DNA of 64,000 nt from JAATFS01 sp037145635 (GTDB lineage Bacteria > Pseudomonadota > Gammaproteobacteria > Xanthomonadales > Xanthomonadaceae), in the NCBI GenBank assembly GCA_037145635.1, contig JBBCXB010000009.1, positions 45,591 through 109,590 on the forward strand, given 5' to 3'. Positions 33,661-42,167 of the stretch are shown here, in pieces (within the stretch, counting starts at the first letter, position 1; every line of letters begins with the position of its first letter). The position numbers and the translations under genes are program-made. Below the pieces are notes generated by a model, which worked only from the letters and a program-made list of their open reading frames with translations, had not been told where the DNA came from and did not search any database.

Positions 33661-33988
33661 AAGTCCCAGTATCGGACAAGTACTCTCTTCCAGATCAGTA
33701 CAACGCCGGATCAAGAAAAACAGATGCTTGCACAGGTATTAAAGTATCAAGGGATTCCCCTCCCTAATCCGATCAAGGATCCAGTGGGTGCATTTAAAGA
33801 GCACGTGCGCAACCGGAACTCAACGGTCGCTCGCAGTCGGCGGGATTAGGTCAGCTCTGGTGCCGTTAATTAACCCATTACCAGTTGACTCGGGAATTAT
33901 TGACGGGATGAACGCTTCAAGTGTTTCCATCTCGTGGAAGGGTAGTACCATCCCGTCTGGCTACGAATCGTTCAATCCTGGGCAATGA
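33661..33988 (+). pseudogene. Frameshifted remnant in a low-GC island
   Basis: Directly after the groESL terminator, three overlapping plus-strand frames each carry a protein-like stretch: DKYSLPDQYNAG (from about 33674), then QMLAQVLKYQGIPLPNPIKD with PVGAFKEHVRNRNS (about 33715-33820), then RSALVPLINPLPVDSGIIDG up to SFNPGQ (about 33850-33988). No frame is open throughout and none has a good ribosome-binding site, which suggests the 3' part of a larger gene broken by at least two frameshifts. Base composition is far poorer in GC than the neighbours. The final stop overlaps the ATG of the lipoprotein gene. I do not recognise the family. Confidence 0.45.
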
Positions 33989-34386
33989 TTATGCAAAATA
34001 TTCCTGTCGTCCTTGTCTTGGCCTTGGCGCCGGCCGGCTGTTTGAGTGAAACCAATGCTGGCAGAGAGTTGAAGGCGAAGTCTGAGTATTCTGTATTACA
34101 GAGCTTTGAGTTCGATTATAGGGAACGTAAACAAGAGAGGGATTATATTATCGAAAAGAATGCTCTCTCTTCCGGGTACGACCTGATAGGCGTTCCAAAG
34201 GCAAATGTCGATCATGGCTATGTGTGGTTGATAGCGAATCCGAGCAGCGAGCCGGCGATCAAAAAGATGCCAGGCGATGACGTTTTCTCAGTCAACAAGG
34301 ATGCTCTTGCTGCTATCAAACAGTCCGTTCAGTTGCCTCCAGCTATGGAGGCTTACCTTGCTGAGAATGTAGAACGCCATCGCTGA
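33985..34386 (+). CDS. Small lipoprotein in the low-GC island
   Basis: A 133-residue predicted lipoprotein: MIMQNIPVVLVLALAPAGC has a short hydrophobic stretch and an APAGC lipobox (Cys at residue 19). The mature part is polar (FEFDYRERKQERDYIIEKNA, DHGYVWLIANPSSEPAIKK), with no recognised domain. Its ATG overlaps the stop of the preceding broken frame (ATGA at 33985-33988). Such coupling of a small lipoprotein to the 3' end of another gene is typical of immunity proteins paired with secreted toxins, but that role is only inferred. In 34081-34140 only 23 of 60 bases are G or C, which points to acquisition by transfer. Confidence 0.65.
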   Translation: MIMQNIPVVLVLALAPAGCLSETNAGRELKAKSEYSVLQSFEFDYRERKQERDYIIEKNALSSGYDLIGVPKANVDHGYVWLIANPSSEPAIKKMPGDDVFSVNKDALAAIKQSVQLPPAMEAYLAENVERHR

Positions 34387-34459
34387 TTTTTTAAGGGAAT
34401 GATCAGGCTTCGCCAAGTGCGTACCCCTTTAGCCGCACCCATTATTCAGGAGTTCCCCC

Positions 34460-35347
34460 ATGCCCCGACTCACCGCCCAAGACTTCCCGCCCGCATTGCT
34501 GGAGCTGTACGACGGCTACGCGCACGGCCGCCTCTCGCGGCGCGACTTTCTGGATCGGGCCGCCGGGTTCGCGGTGGCCGGCCTGAGCGGCGCCGCGCTG
34601 CTGGCGTCGATGAGCCCGGACTACGCGCTGGCGACCCAGGTCGAGTTCACCGACCCGGACATCGTGGCCGAGTACATCACCTATCCCTCGCCGAACGGCC
34701 ACGGCCAGGTGCGCGCCTACTGGGTGCGCCCGGCCAAGGCCAGCGGCCGCGTGCCCGGGGTGGTGGTGGTCCACGAGAACCGCGGGCTCAATCCCTACAT
34801 CGAGGATGTCGCGCGGCGACTGGCCAAGGCCGGCTTCGAGGCGCTGGCGCCGGACGGGCTGAGCTCGGTGGGTGGCTATCCCGGCAACGACGACAAGGGC
34901 CGTGAGCTGCAACAGACGGTCGACCCCGCCAAGCTGATGAACGACTTCTTTGCCGCGGTGGAGTACCTGCGCGATCCGGCGCGCACCACCGGCAAGGTCG
35001 GCATCACCGGCTTCTGCTACGGCGGCGGCGTGGCCAACGCCGCCGCCGTGGCCTACCCGGAGCTGGCCGCGGCGGTGCCGTTCTACGGCCGCCAGGTGCC
35101 CGATGCCGACGTGCCGCGCATCCGCGCGCCGCTGCTGCTGCACTACGCCGAGCACGACGAGCGCATCAATGCCGGACGCGCGGCCTACGAGGCGGCGCTG
35201 AAGGCCTCCGGCAAGACCTACGAGGTGCACGTGTACCCGGGCACGAACCACGGCTTCCACAACGACTCCACGCCCCGCTACGACAAGGCCGCGGCCACGC
35301 TCGCCTGGGATCGCACGCTGGCCTGGTTCCGGCGTTACCTGGCCTAG
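34460..35347 (+). CDS. Tat-exported dienelactone hydrolase-family protein
   Basis: A 295-residue alpha/beta hydrolase. The N-terminus has a twin-arginine signal (SRRDFLDRAAGFAVAG, residues 26-41), so a folded enzyme is exported. The catalytic triad of the dienelactone hydrolase family is visible: Cys186 in GFCYGGG, Asp233 in EHDERI, and His264 or His267 in NHGFHND. Such enzymes open cyclic esters or lactones. The substrate is unknown. It is preceded by the low-GC island and has GGAG upstream of the ATG. GC content returns to normal here. Confidence 0.9.
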   Translation: MPRLTAQDFPPALLELYDGYAHGRLSRRDFLDRAAGFAVAGLSGAALLASMSPDYALATQVEFTDPDIVAEYITYPSPNGHGQVRAYWVRPAKASGRVPGVVVVHENRGLNPYIEDVARRLAKAGFEALAPDGLSSVGGYPGNDDKGRELQQTVDPAKLMNDFFAAVEYLRDPARTTGKVGITGFCYGGGVANAAAVAYPELAAAVPFYGRQVPDADVPRIRAPLLLHYAEHDERINAGRAAYEAALKASGKTYEVHVYPGTNHGFHNDSTPRYDKAAATLAWDRTLAWFRRYLA

Positions 35348-35705
35348 GGGCTGCGCATCCGCAGCACACGCGCTGCGGATGCGGGAACGAGGCGCTACTG
35401 GCAGGACGGGGCAGCCCCGGTGGCGCGAGGCTGCGCGCGAGCGGCGAGATACGCCGGGAAGGTATCGATATCCTTCCTGGCTTGCTCCCACCTATATCGA
35501 GTTCCGGCGCGAGGTATTCCATACGCGTGGCAGTTGTGTGTCACCCCGTTGACAACGATGTCAACACGGCCCTAGTTTCGATGGGCGGGAGAGTGGGTCC
35601 GGCAGCCGGGGGGCGCCGGGCGCTCGGGGTCGATGGCCACGCCATCGGTCCTGGGTCCTCTGCCGCCATCTACGCCGGCACGACCGGCTTCTCCGGGGAC
35701 GTCCA
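35348..35705 (+). promoter_or_regulatory. Upstream region of the second TonB receptor
   Basis: No gene lies here. A candidate promoter reads TTGACA (35549-35554), 18 bases, TAGTTT (35573-35578). The -35 overlaps the inverted repeat GTTGAC-N6-GTCAAC (35548-35565), which could be an operator, and GTGTGTCA precedes it (35536-35543), as it does upstream of the first receptor. The 5' leader to the ATG is about 120 bases. Confidence 0.45.
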
Positions 35706-38621
35706 ATGCTCTGCCACAGCCATCGCCTTGCCTTGTCCATCGCCCTGATCGTCGCTGCGCAGGCGGCGCACGCCCAGGCGCAATCCAGCGAAGCATCCGC
35801 TTCCAGCACCGCCGATACCGGCACCTCGGCCACCGCCCGCACGACCACCGAACTCGATGCGGTCAGCGTGACCGGCTCGCGCATCAAGCGCGCGCAGGTC
35901 GAGGGCGCGCAGCCGGTGGTGGCGATCACCGCGCAGCAGATCCAGCAGGAGGGCTTCTCCACCGTCTACGACGTGCTGGCGAGCATGAACCAGCAGGGCT
36001 CGGTGGAGGCGGACACGCAATGGGGCTCGCACACGCCCAACGCCTCGCCGATCAACCTGCGCGACCTCGGGCCCGGGCGCACGCTGCTGCTGGTCAACGG
36101 CCACCGCGTCGCCGACTACCCGCTGCCCTACGGCGGCGAGAGCAACTTCTCCAACTACAGCAACATCCCGTCCTCGGCGGTGGAGCGCATCGAGATCCTC
36201 ACCGGCGGCGCGTCGGCGATCTACGGCTCGGACGCGGTGGCGGGCGTGATCAACATCATCCTCAAGCGCGATTTCCAGGGCGACGAGGTCAGGCTGCGCG
36301 GCGGCACCGCCACCGAGGGTGGGCGCGACAGCTTCGATTTCTCGTGGGCCGGCGGCCGCACCGGCCAGGACTGGAGCCTGACCTACGCGCTGCAGGCCAG
36401 CCGCCGCGATCCGCTGACCGGCCGCGACCGGCCGCAGATGGACGACCAGGAGGACATGGCCTATTCCAACTGGACCGCGCAGAACCGCCGCTACGGCTTC
36501 AACCCGTTCACCGGCCTGAGCCTGGTCGACAGCAACACGTCCGAGCGCCTGGCACCGCCGGCCGGGACCTGCCAGCGCTTCGGCGGCGAGTTCATCGACG
36601 CGCAGCGCCTGAGCTACGACCAGAACAGCGGCGTGCTCGGCAATGCCGGTAGCTACTGCGGCATGGCGCACGACTATTCGGACTGGGTGCTGGTCAGCGG
36701 CAGCGAGGACTACTCCGGCTACCTCTACGGCACCTGGCAGTTCAGCGACACCACCCAGGCCTGGGCCACGCTGTCGGTGAACAAGAGCACCGGACGCTGG
36801 ACCTACGACCCGCCCTACGTCTACCTGGGGCCGTTCTACGACACCGGCAGCGAGCGTTCGCTGTACGCGATCCGCCAGATGACCCGGCGCGAGGCCGGTG
36901 GCTGGGACGGGCTGGCCAACTACAACCGCGAGTTGTCCTGGGACCTCAGTGCCGGACTCAAGGGCGTGTGGGGCGACCGCTTCGACTGGGAGCTGAGCGT
37001 GGGACGCTCGCGCTACGAGGTCGACGAGTACATCCGCACCGTCGACATCGCCAAGGCCACCGCGTACTTCCTCGGCCCGCAGCTGGGCAGCACCGCCGAT
37101 GGCACGCCCATCTACGATCTGGACGAGTCGCGCTGGTACGCACCGCTCGACGGTAGCCAGTACGACGACCTGGTGGCCAAGTCGCACAACGCCGCGTACT
37201 CGTGGGTGAACCAGGCCAGCTTCAGCCTCAGCGGCGAGCTGGTGCAGGGCTGGGCCGGGCCGATCCGCTTTGCCGCGGTCGCCGAGCTGGCCAAGCAGGG
37301 CTACAAGCTCGATCCGGACCCGTGCGCCAACGAGTGCTACTACGTCGACGTGGTCGACAGCGGCGGCGGCGAGCGCCTGCGCTCCTCGGCCGGCCTGGAA
37401 CTGCAGGTGCCGCTGCTGAGCAGCCTGACCGCCAACCTGGCCGGCCGCTACGACCGCTACGGCAGCTACCGCGCCGCCGCGGACCTGGCCACCGACATCG
37501 GCACCCAGAGCGACACCACCTGGAGTGCCGGCCTGGAATGGCGGCCGGCGGAGAACCTGCTGGTGCGCAGCACCGTGGCCACCAGCTTCCGCGCGCCGGA
37601 CATGCACTACGTGCTCGGCGAGCCCAGCTCCACCAGCCAGACCGTGATCGACCAGTACCGCTGCATCGCCTCCGGCGCCTACCTCACCGGCGGCTGCAAC
37701 GACGAGAACGCCAACGTGTACTACACCGTGGACGTCAACCGCCGCGGTACCCCGGACCTGCGCTCGGAGCACGGCCGCTCGTTCACCGGCGGCGTGGTCT
37801 GGGACATCGCCCAGGGGCTGTCGCTGAGCGCGGACTACTACCGCATCCGCCTGGAGGACATGATCAAGGACCTGGACCGCGACGAGATCCTCACCAACGA
37901 GGCCGGCTGCCGCACCGGCACCACCACCAGCGGCGGCACCTGGAACAACCCCGGCGGCGACACCTACTGCGACACCATCACCTCGCGGGTGGTGCGCGAC
38001 GCCGACGGCCGCATCGTCAGCATCGAGCGCGGGCCGATCAACCTGGCCCAGGCCGAGACCACCGGCGTGGACGTGGCGCTCAAGTACCGCCTGCCGGGCA
38101 CGCGCTGGGGCAACTTCCAGTTCTCGCTCGACTACAACAACCTGATCAGCTACCGCGAGCAGATCTACCGTACCGATGCCAACGAGAACCGCCGCGACGA
38201 GAAGGTGCGCAGCAAGGTGCGTGGCAGCGTGCACTGGGACAACGGCGGCGCATTCGACTGGACGGTGTACTTCAAGCGCTTCGGCTCGACCCGCGCGGTG
38301 AACTGGGGCACCTGCAGCCGCTTCGACGACGGTTTCCAGCCCAGCGCCGGCGATGCGTGCGTGGTCACCGACACCGCCAGCGCGCACTACGGCAACAGCA
38401 CCGAGCGCTACTACGGTCGCGTCGGGCCGGCGTGGTACTGGAACGTCAGCGCCGGCTACCGCCTCAGCGAGCACGCCAAGGTCAACCTCTACGTCAACAA
38501 CGTGTTCAACACCGTCGGCTACGAGAACAAGGAGGCCTACTACGGCTACGCGTTCTTCAACACCACGCTGTACAACTCGATCGGGCGCGAGGTGGCGGCC
38601 GAGTACGTGTTCAACTTCTGA
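35706..38621 (+). CDS. TonB-dependent outer-membrane receptor
   Basis: A 971-residue receptor. Signal peptide residues 1-25 (LALSIALIVAAQAAHAQAQ) are followed by a Ser/Thr/Ala-rich stretch, then the plug: DAVSVTGSRIKRAQVEGAQP, SPINLRDLGPGRTLLLVNGH and VERIEILTGGASAIYGSDAV, all canonical. The barrel ends in AEYVFNF with the terminal aromatic residue. It belongs to the large class of such receptors in xanthomonads and caulobacters, many of which import plant-derived oligosaccharides or peptides. No hydrolase or transporter is adjacent, so the ligand is unknown. Confidence 0.92.
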   Translation: MLCHSHRLALSIALIVAAQAAHAQAQSSEASASSTADTGTSATARTTTELDAVSVTGSRIKRAQVEGAQPVVAITAQQIQQEGFSTVYDVLASMNQQGSVEADTQWGSHTPNASPINLRDLGPGRTLLLVNGHRVADYPLPYGGESNFSNYSNIPSSAVERIEILTGGASAIYGSDAVAGVINIILKRDFQGDEVRLRGGTATEGGRDSFDFSWAGGRTGQDWSLTYALQASRRDPLTGRDRPQMDDQEDMAYSNWTAQNRRYGFNPFTGLSLVDSNTSERLAPPAGTCQRFGGEFIDAQRLSYDQNSGVLGNAGSYCGMAHDYSDWVLVSGSEDYSGYLYGTWQFSDTTQAWATLSVNKSTGRWTYDPPYVYLGPFYDTGSERSLYAIRQMTRREAGGWDGLANYNRELSWDLSAGLKGVWGDRFDWELSVGRSRYEVDEYIRTVDIAKATAYFLGPQLGSTADGTPIYDLDESRWYAPLDGSQYDDLVAKSHNAAYSWVNQASFSLSGELVQGWAGPIRFAAVAELAKQGYKLDPDPCANECYYVDVVDSGGGERLRSSAGLELQVPLLSSLTANLAGRYDRYGSYRAAADLATDIGTQSDTTWSAGLEWRPAENLLVRSTVATSFRAPDMHYVLGEPSSTSQTVIDQYRCIASGAYLTGGCNDENANVYYTVDVNRRGTPDLRSEHGRSFTGGVVWDIAQGLSLSADYYRIRLEDMIKDLDRDEILTNEAGCRTGTTTSGGTWNNPGGDTYCDTITSRVVRDADGRIVSIERGPINLAQAETTGVDVALKYRLPGTRWGNFQFSLDYNNLISYREQIYRTDANENRRDEKVRSKVRGSVHWDNGGAFDWTVYFKRFGSTRAVNWGTCSRFDDGFQPSAGDACVVTDTASAHYGNSTERYYGRVGPAWYWNVSAGYRLSEHAKVNLYVNNVFNTVGYENKEAYYGYAFFNTTLYNSIGREVAAEYVFNF

Positions 38622-38855
38622 GGCGTGGCGTGGCGTGGCGTACCGGTCCCGCCGGGTGCGGGGCCGGTCGCCGGCGCGGCTGGCCCGGATCGACCGTGGC
38701 GGTCCGGGCCGCGCCGGGCCCGCACCCGGGCCGCAGTGGCCGATCGAGGCACGCGATCGGCCCGATCGGGGACGACGATCGCCGCGGCGGCGCCCTCGCT
38801 TCGTTGCCGATGAAACAGTGGCACCGGCGAAAAAGCCGTGTTATCAATGCATCCC

Positions 38856-38939
38856 ATGAACGCACCCCGCAGCCAGTTTTATTTTTGGTACTACGGTTTT
38901 CCGATGCCGCTGGCGGAGGAAGGATTGCGCTCACCCTGA
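38856..38939 (+). CDS. Aromatic leader peptide of DAHP synthase
   Basis: A 27-codon frame starting MNAPRSQFYFWYYGFPMP. Within codons 8-15 there are three Phe, three Tyr and one Trp (FYFWYYGF), far beyond chance, in an otherwise non-coding leader just upstream of the gene that starts aromatic amino-acid synthesis. In-frame alternatives begin at ATG 38847 or GTG 38838; none has a strong ribosome-binding site. A GAAA-capped hairpin spans its stop codon (38936-38951), and the terminator follows 25 bases later. It is read as a leader whose translation senses Phe, Tyr and Trp charging. Confidence 0.82.
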   Translation: MNAPRSQFYFWYYGFPMPLAEEGLRSP

Positions 38940-38964
38940 AGGAAACTTCAGCCGCATCCCGAAA

Positions 38965-38992
38965 AGCCGCCAGCGCACCTGGCGGCTTTTTT
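38965..38992 (+). terminator. Attenuator terminator upstream of DAHP synthase
   Basis: Stem AGCCGCCAG (38965-38973), loop CGCAC, stem CTGGCGGCT (38979-38987), then a T-run to 38992. It sits between the leader peptide and the DAHP synthase ATG (39040). Bases CCGCCAGCG (38967-38975) are perfectly complementary to CGCTGGCGG (38908-38916) in leader codons 18-21, giving a 9-bp alternative (antiterminator) pairing. Confidence 0.85.
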
Positions 38993-39039
38993 GTTGCCGC
39001 TTCGCCTGGCCCCCCCTACGCCCACCCGAGACGCCCGCC

Positions 39040-40113
39040 ATGCCCCCGCTCACCGATGACCTGCGCATCCGCAAGATCGAACCCCTAACCCCGCCGGCCC
39101 AGCTGCTGCAGATGCTGCCCTGCGACGAGCAGGCCTCCGAGACCGTCGCCGCCTCGCGCGCCGCCCTGCACGAGATCCTGCACGGCCGCGACGACCGCCT
39201 GGCGGTGGTGATCGGGCCGTGCTCGATCCACGACCCGGTCGCCGCGATGGAGTACGCCCAGCGGCTGCGCCCGCTGCGCGACCAGTTCGGCGACACCCTG
39301 GAGATCGTGATGCGGGTGTACTTCGAGAAGCCGCGCACCACCATCGGCTGGAAGGGGCTGATCAACGACCCGGACCTGGACGGCAGCTTCAACATCAACA
39401 AGGGCCTGCGCATCGCGCGCGGTCTGCTGCGCGACATCAACCGCATCGGTTTGCCGGCCGGGGTGGAGTTCCTCGACACCATCTCGCCGCAGTACATCGC
39501 CGACCTGGTGGCGTGGGGCGCGATCGGCGCGCGTACCACCGAGAGCCAGGTGCACCGCGAGATGGCCTCGGGAATGTCGTGCCCGATCGGCTTCAAGAAC
39601 GGCACCGGCGGCGACGTCAAGATCGCGGCCGACGCGGTCGGCGCGGCCTCGCACCCGCACCATTTCCTGTCGGTGACCAAGGACGGGGCCACCGCCATCG
39701 TCGCCACCCAGGGCAACCCGGACTGCCACGTCATCCTGCGCGGCGGCAAGCAGCCCAACTACGATGCGGCCAACGTGGAGGCGGCCAGCCAGGCGCTGCA
39801 CGGCGCCGGGCTGCCGGCGCGGCTGATGATCGACGCCAGCCACGCCAACAGCGGCAAGAACCCCGACAACCAGCCCCGGGTGATCGACGACGTGGCCGCG
39901 CAGCTGGCCGCGGGCGAGACCCGCATCGTCGGCGTGATGGTGGAAAGCCACCTGGTCGGCGGCCGCCAGGAGCTGGTGGCCGGCCGGCCGCTCACCTACG
40001 GCCAGAGCATCACCGACGGCTGCATCGACTGGGATACCTCGCTGCCGGTGCTGGAGCGGCTGGCCGCGGCGGTACGCGCGCGCCGCGCCGGCAAGGTGGC
40101 CGCGGCCGCCTGA
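39040..40113 (+). CDS. 3-deoxy-7-phosphoheptulonate (DAHP) synthase, AroFGH type
   Basis: A 357-residue class I DAHP synthase that condenses phosphoenolpyruvate and erythrose-4-phosphate, the first step to all aromatic amino acids. Landmarks are VVIGPCSIHDP, KPRTTIGWKGLINDPDLDG, GARTTESQVHREMASG, the metal-binding LMIDASHANSGKN and a C-terminal TDGCIDWD. It matches the E. coli AroF/AroG/AroH group, but I cannot say which feedback class it belongs to. Regulation by a Phe/Tyr/Trp leader peptide and terminator upstream is strongly suggested. Confidence 0.95.
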   Translation: MPPLTDDLRIRKIEPLTPPAQLLQMLPCDEQASETVAASRAALHEILHGRDDRLAVVIGPCSIHDPVAAMEYAQRLRPLRDQFGDTLEIVMRVYFEKPRTTIGWKGLINDPDLDGSFNINKGLRIARGLLRDINRIGLPAGVEFLDTISPQYIADLVAWGAIGARTTESQVHREMASGMSCPIGFKNGTGGDVKIAADAVGAASHPHHFLSVTKDGATAIVATQGNPDCHVILRGGKQPNYDAANVEAASQALHGAGLPARLMIDASHANSGKNPDNQPRVIDDVAAQLAAGETRIVGVMVESHLVGGRQELVAGRPLTYGQSITDGCIDWDTSLPVLERLAAAVRARRAGKVAAAA

Positions 40114-40192
40114 GCGGCACCCCGGCTTCCGGCACGGGCGGCGGGGCGCGGCGGCAGGCATCGTGGCGCCATCGACCCGGGGGAGAGCAGGC

Positions 40193-41047
40193 ATGAGGAA
40201 CGGCGTGAAAGCGGTAATCCTGGGCTGCCTGGTGGGCGCGATGCCGGCCCTGGCGCAGCCGGTGGCGTTGCTGCAGGACCGGGTGGCGGGCGCGCGCCCG
40301 CAGTTGATGGTGGTGGGCGTGCCTCATTTCGGAAATCCCGGGCGGGACATCGCCAACAGCCAGGTCCCGGACGTGCGCACGCCGGCGCGCCAGGCCGAGC
40401 TGGAGCGGCTGGCCGCGGCGCTGGCGCAGTTCCGTCCGACCCACGTGGTGGTCGAGTACCCCAGCGACCGGCAGGCGCGCCTGGACGCGCGCTATGCCGA
40501 CTACCGCGCCGGGCGCTATGTCCTCACCGCCGACGAGACCGACCAGCTCGGCCTGCGCCTGGCCGCGCGCCTGCGGCTGCCGCGCGTCGACGCGCTGGAC
40601 TGGAACGGGGAACCGCCGGGGCAGGCGCGCGACTACGACTTCCAGCGCTACGCCGCCGGGCACGGGCAGCAGGCCCGGGTGCAGGCGCTGGCCGCACGCG
40701 GCCAGCAGCAGGCCGACGCCGAGTCCGCGCGCATGCCATCCGCCTCGGTAGCTGCGTGGCTGCGCGAGGTCAACAGCGCGGCCTACCGCGCGGCGGACGA
40801 ACGGGTCTACTTCGACTACGCGATGATCGGCGATGCCGCCGACGGCCCCGGCGCGAACTGGGTGGCGGACTGGTACGGGCGCAACCTGAAGATCTTCGCC
40901 GGCCTGGTGCGGCTGGCCGCGCGCGACGACGACCGCGTGCTGGTGATCTACGGCGCGGGGCATGGCGCGCCGCTGGCGGACTATGCGCGCACATCCGGCG
41001 CGTTCACCGTGGTGGACCCGATGCCGCTGCTGGAGCAGGCGCGCTAG
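40193..41047 (+). CDS. DUF5694 exported protein
   Basis: A 284-residue protein with a signal peptide (VILGCLVGAMPALAQ). The start of the mature domain, LMVVGVPHFGNPGRDIANSQ, with VVVEYPSDRQARLDARYADY and a C-terminal VLVIYGAGHGAPLADY, is the DUF5694 pattern. It is distantly reminiscent of TraB/GumN-like proteins, with conserved His/Glu/Asp that could bind metal. The function is unknown. ATG 40193 is chosen for the GGGAGAG upstream and the signal peptide. Confidence 0.82.
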   Translation: MRNGVKAVILGCLVGAMPALAQPVALLQDRVAGARPQLMVVGVPHFGNPGRDIANSQVPDVRTPARQAELERLAAALAQFRPTHVVVEYPSDRQARLDARYADYRAGRYVLTADETDQLGLRLAARLRLPRVDALDWNGEPPGQARDYDFQRYAAGHGQQARVQALAARGQQQADAESARMPSASVAAWLREVNSAAYRAADERVYFDYAMIGDAADGPGANWVADWYGRNLKIFAGLVRLAARDDDRVLVIYGAGHGAPLADYARTSGAFTVVDPMPLLEQAR

Positions 41048-41285
41048 CGGGCCAGGGCGGCCTGCGGACCGCTGCCACGGAGAACGCCGGGCCGGCACGA
41101 GGCCGACCCGGCGGATTGGACACCACCCGTGTTGGTGACCCGACGCCCCCGTCGGAGGGAAGGGGAGAGAACCTTTCCACCGGCGGCGACGAGCGGGCAA
41201 TGACGTTATCGCCCGTGGCCATGGCCGGGGTTTGCCGGTTCTTGTCGGCGCCGGACACGCAGCGGCCAGGCCGCGCGGGGCACGG

Positions 41286-42044
41286 CTAGGGCCCGAGCCG
41301 CGCGCCCAGCTGGTCGACCAGGCGCCGGCGGCTGCTGGAGGCATACTCCAGCGGCGAGAACGGCAGGCAGGCGTCCGCATAGCGGGCGACCAGGCCTCGC
41401 AGCACGTCGCGCTCGGCCGGCGTGTAGCGGGTGCGCCGGCCGTCGTCGCTGAGTGCGATCACCGCTTCCTGCAACACCTCCTTCTCGGCGATTGCCGCCT
41501 CGCTGTCCGGCCGGGCGACGCAGACGCCGAAGGTGCCGCGCAGCAGGTGCCGCCACAGCTGCTCGCTGCGCGCGTGCAGGCCCGCGGCGAGCGGGCGGCC
41601 GTGCGCATCGAAGCAGTCGGGCAGGCGCCACAGCTCCCGGTCCAGCGTGCCCAGTGCCTGCCACAGGCGCTCGTCGAAGCAGCGCCGCATCGCGGCGCGC
41701 GCATCGGCCACGCCGAGCGCGCCAGTCAGCGCAAGGGCGCGGACGCACCAGGGACGGTAGCCGGGCGGGTAGTAACGCCCGCTGCGCGCACCGGGCGCCG
41801 GCCGGGTGCCGAAGGGAAACGAGTGCAGTTCGCCCGCCGCGACCACATACGCGGGGCCGGGCACCATGCCCCGCGCCAGCAGGCGCTGCAGCCGGTCCAC
41901 GCCGATGCCGCAGAGGTCGGCGAACTGCGGTTCGTCGAGGAAATGCTGCGCCAGGTAGGCGTCCAGCGTGTCGGTGCGTGGACGCGGCAGCTGCGGCGGT
42001 CGGGCGGGGATCGGTGGTGTCGCGGGCCGCGGCGAGGCAGGCAT
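41286..42044 (-). CDS. DUF6058-like protein (putative natural-product accessory)
   Basis: A 252-residue soluble protein. It has DAYLAQHFLDEPQFADLCGI, then PGPAYVVAAGELHSFPFG and GRYYPPGYRPWCVRAL, which resemble the DUF6058 family annotated near natural-product genes in Lysobacter and Xanthomonas. No biosynthetic gene is adjacent, so the role is unknown. The N-terminal 25 residues are Pro-rich, and the true start may lie further in. It is followed by 238 bases without a gene and convergent with DUF5694. Confidence 0.6.
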   Translation of the reverse strand: MPASPRPATPPIPARPPQLPRPRTDTLDAYLAQHFLDEPQFADLCGIGVDRLQRLLARGMVPGPAYVVAAGELHSFPFGTRPAPGARSGRYYPPGYRPWCVRALALTGALGVADARAAMRRCFDERLWQALGTLDRELWRLPDCFDAHGRPLAAGLHARSEQLWRHLLRGTFGVCVARPDSEAAIAEKEVLQEAVIALSDDGRRTRYTPAERDVLRGLVARYADACLPFSPLEYASSSRRRLVDQLGARLGP

Positions 42045-42167
42045 CGGAGTCTCCGGAGGAAGGCGGGGCGCCGAGTATCGCCGCGGCCGTGGCCGCTCGC
42101 TTCGTCCCGCGGCGAAGCATGCGCGCGGCCGGCCATCGCCCGCCGGGCGCGGCCGCGCGCCGGGGGC

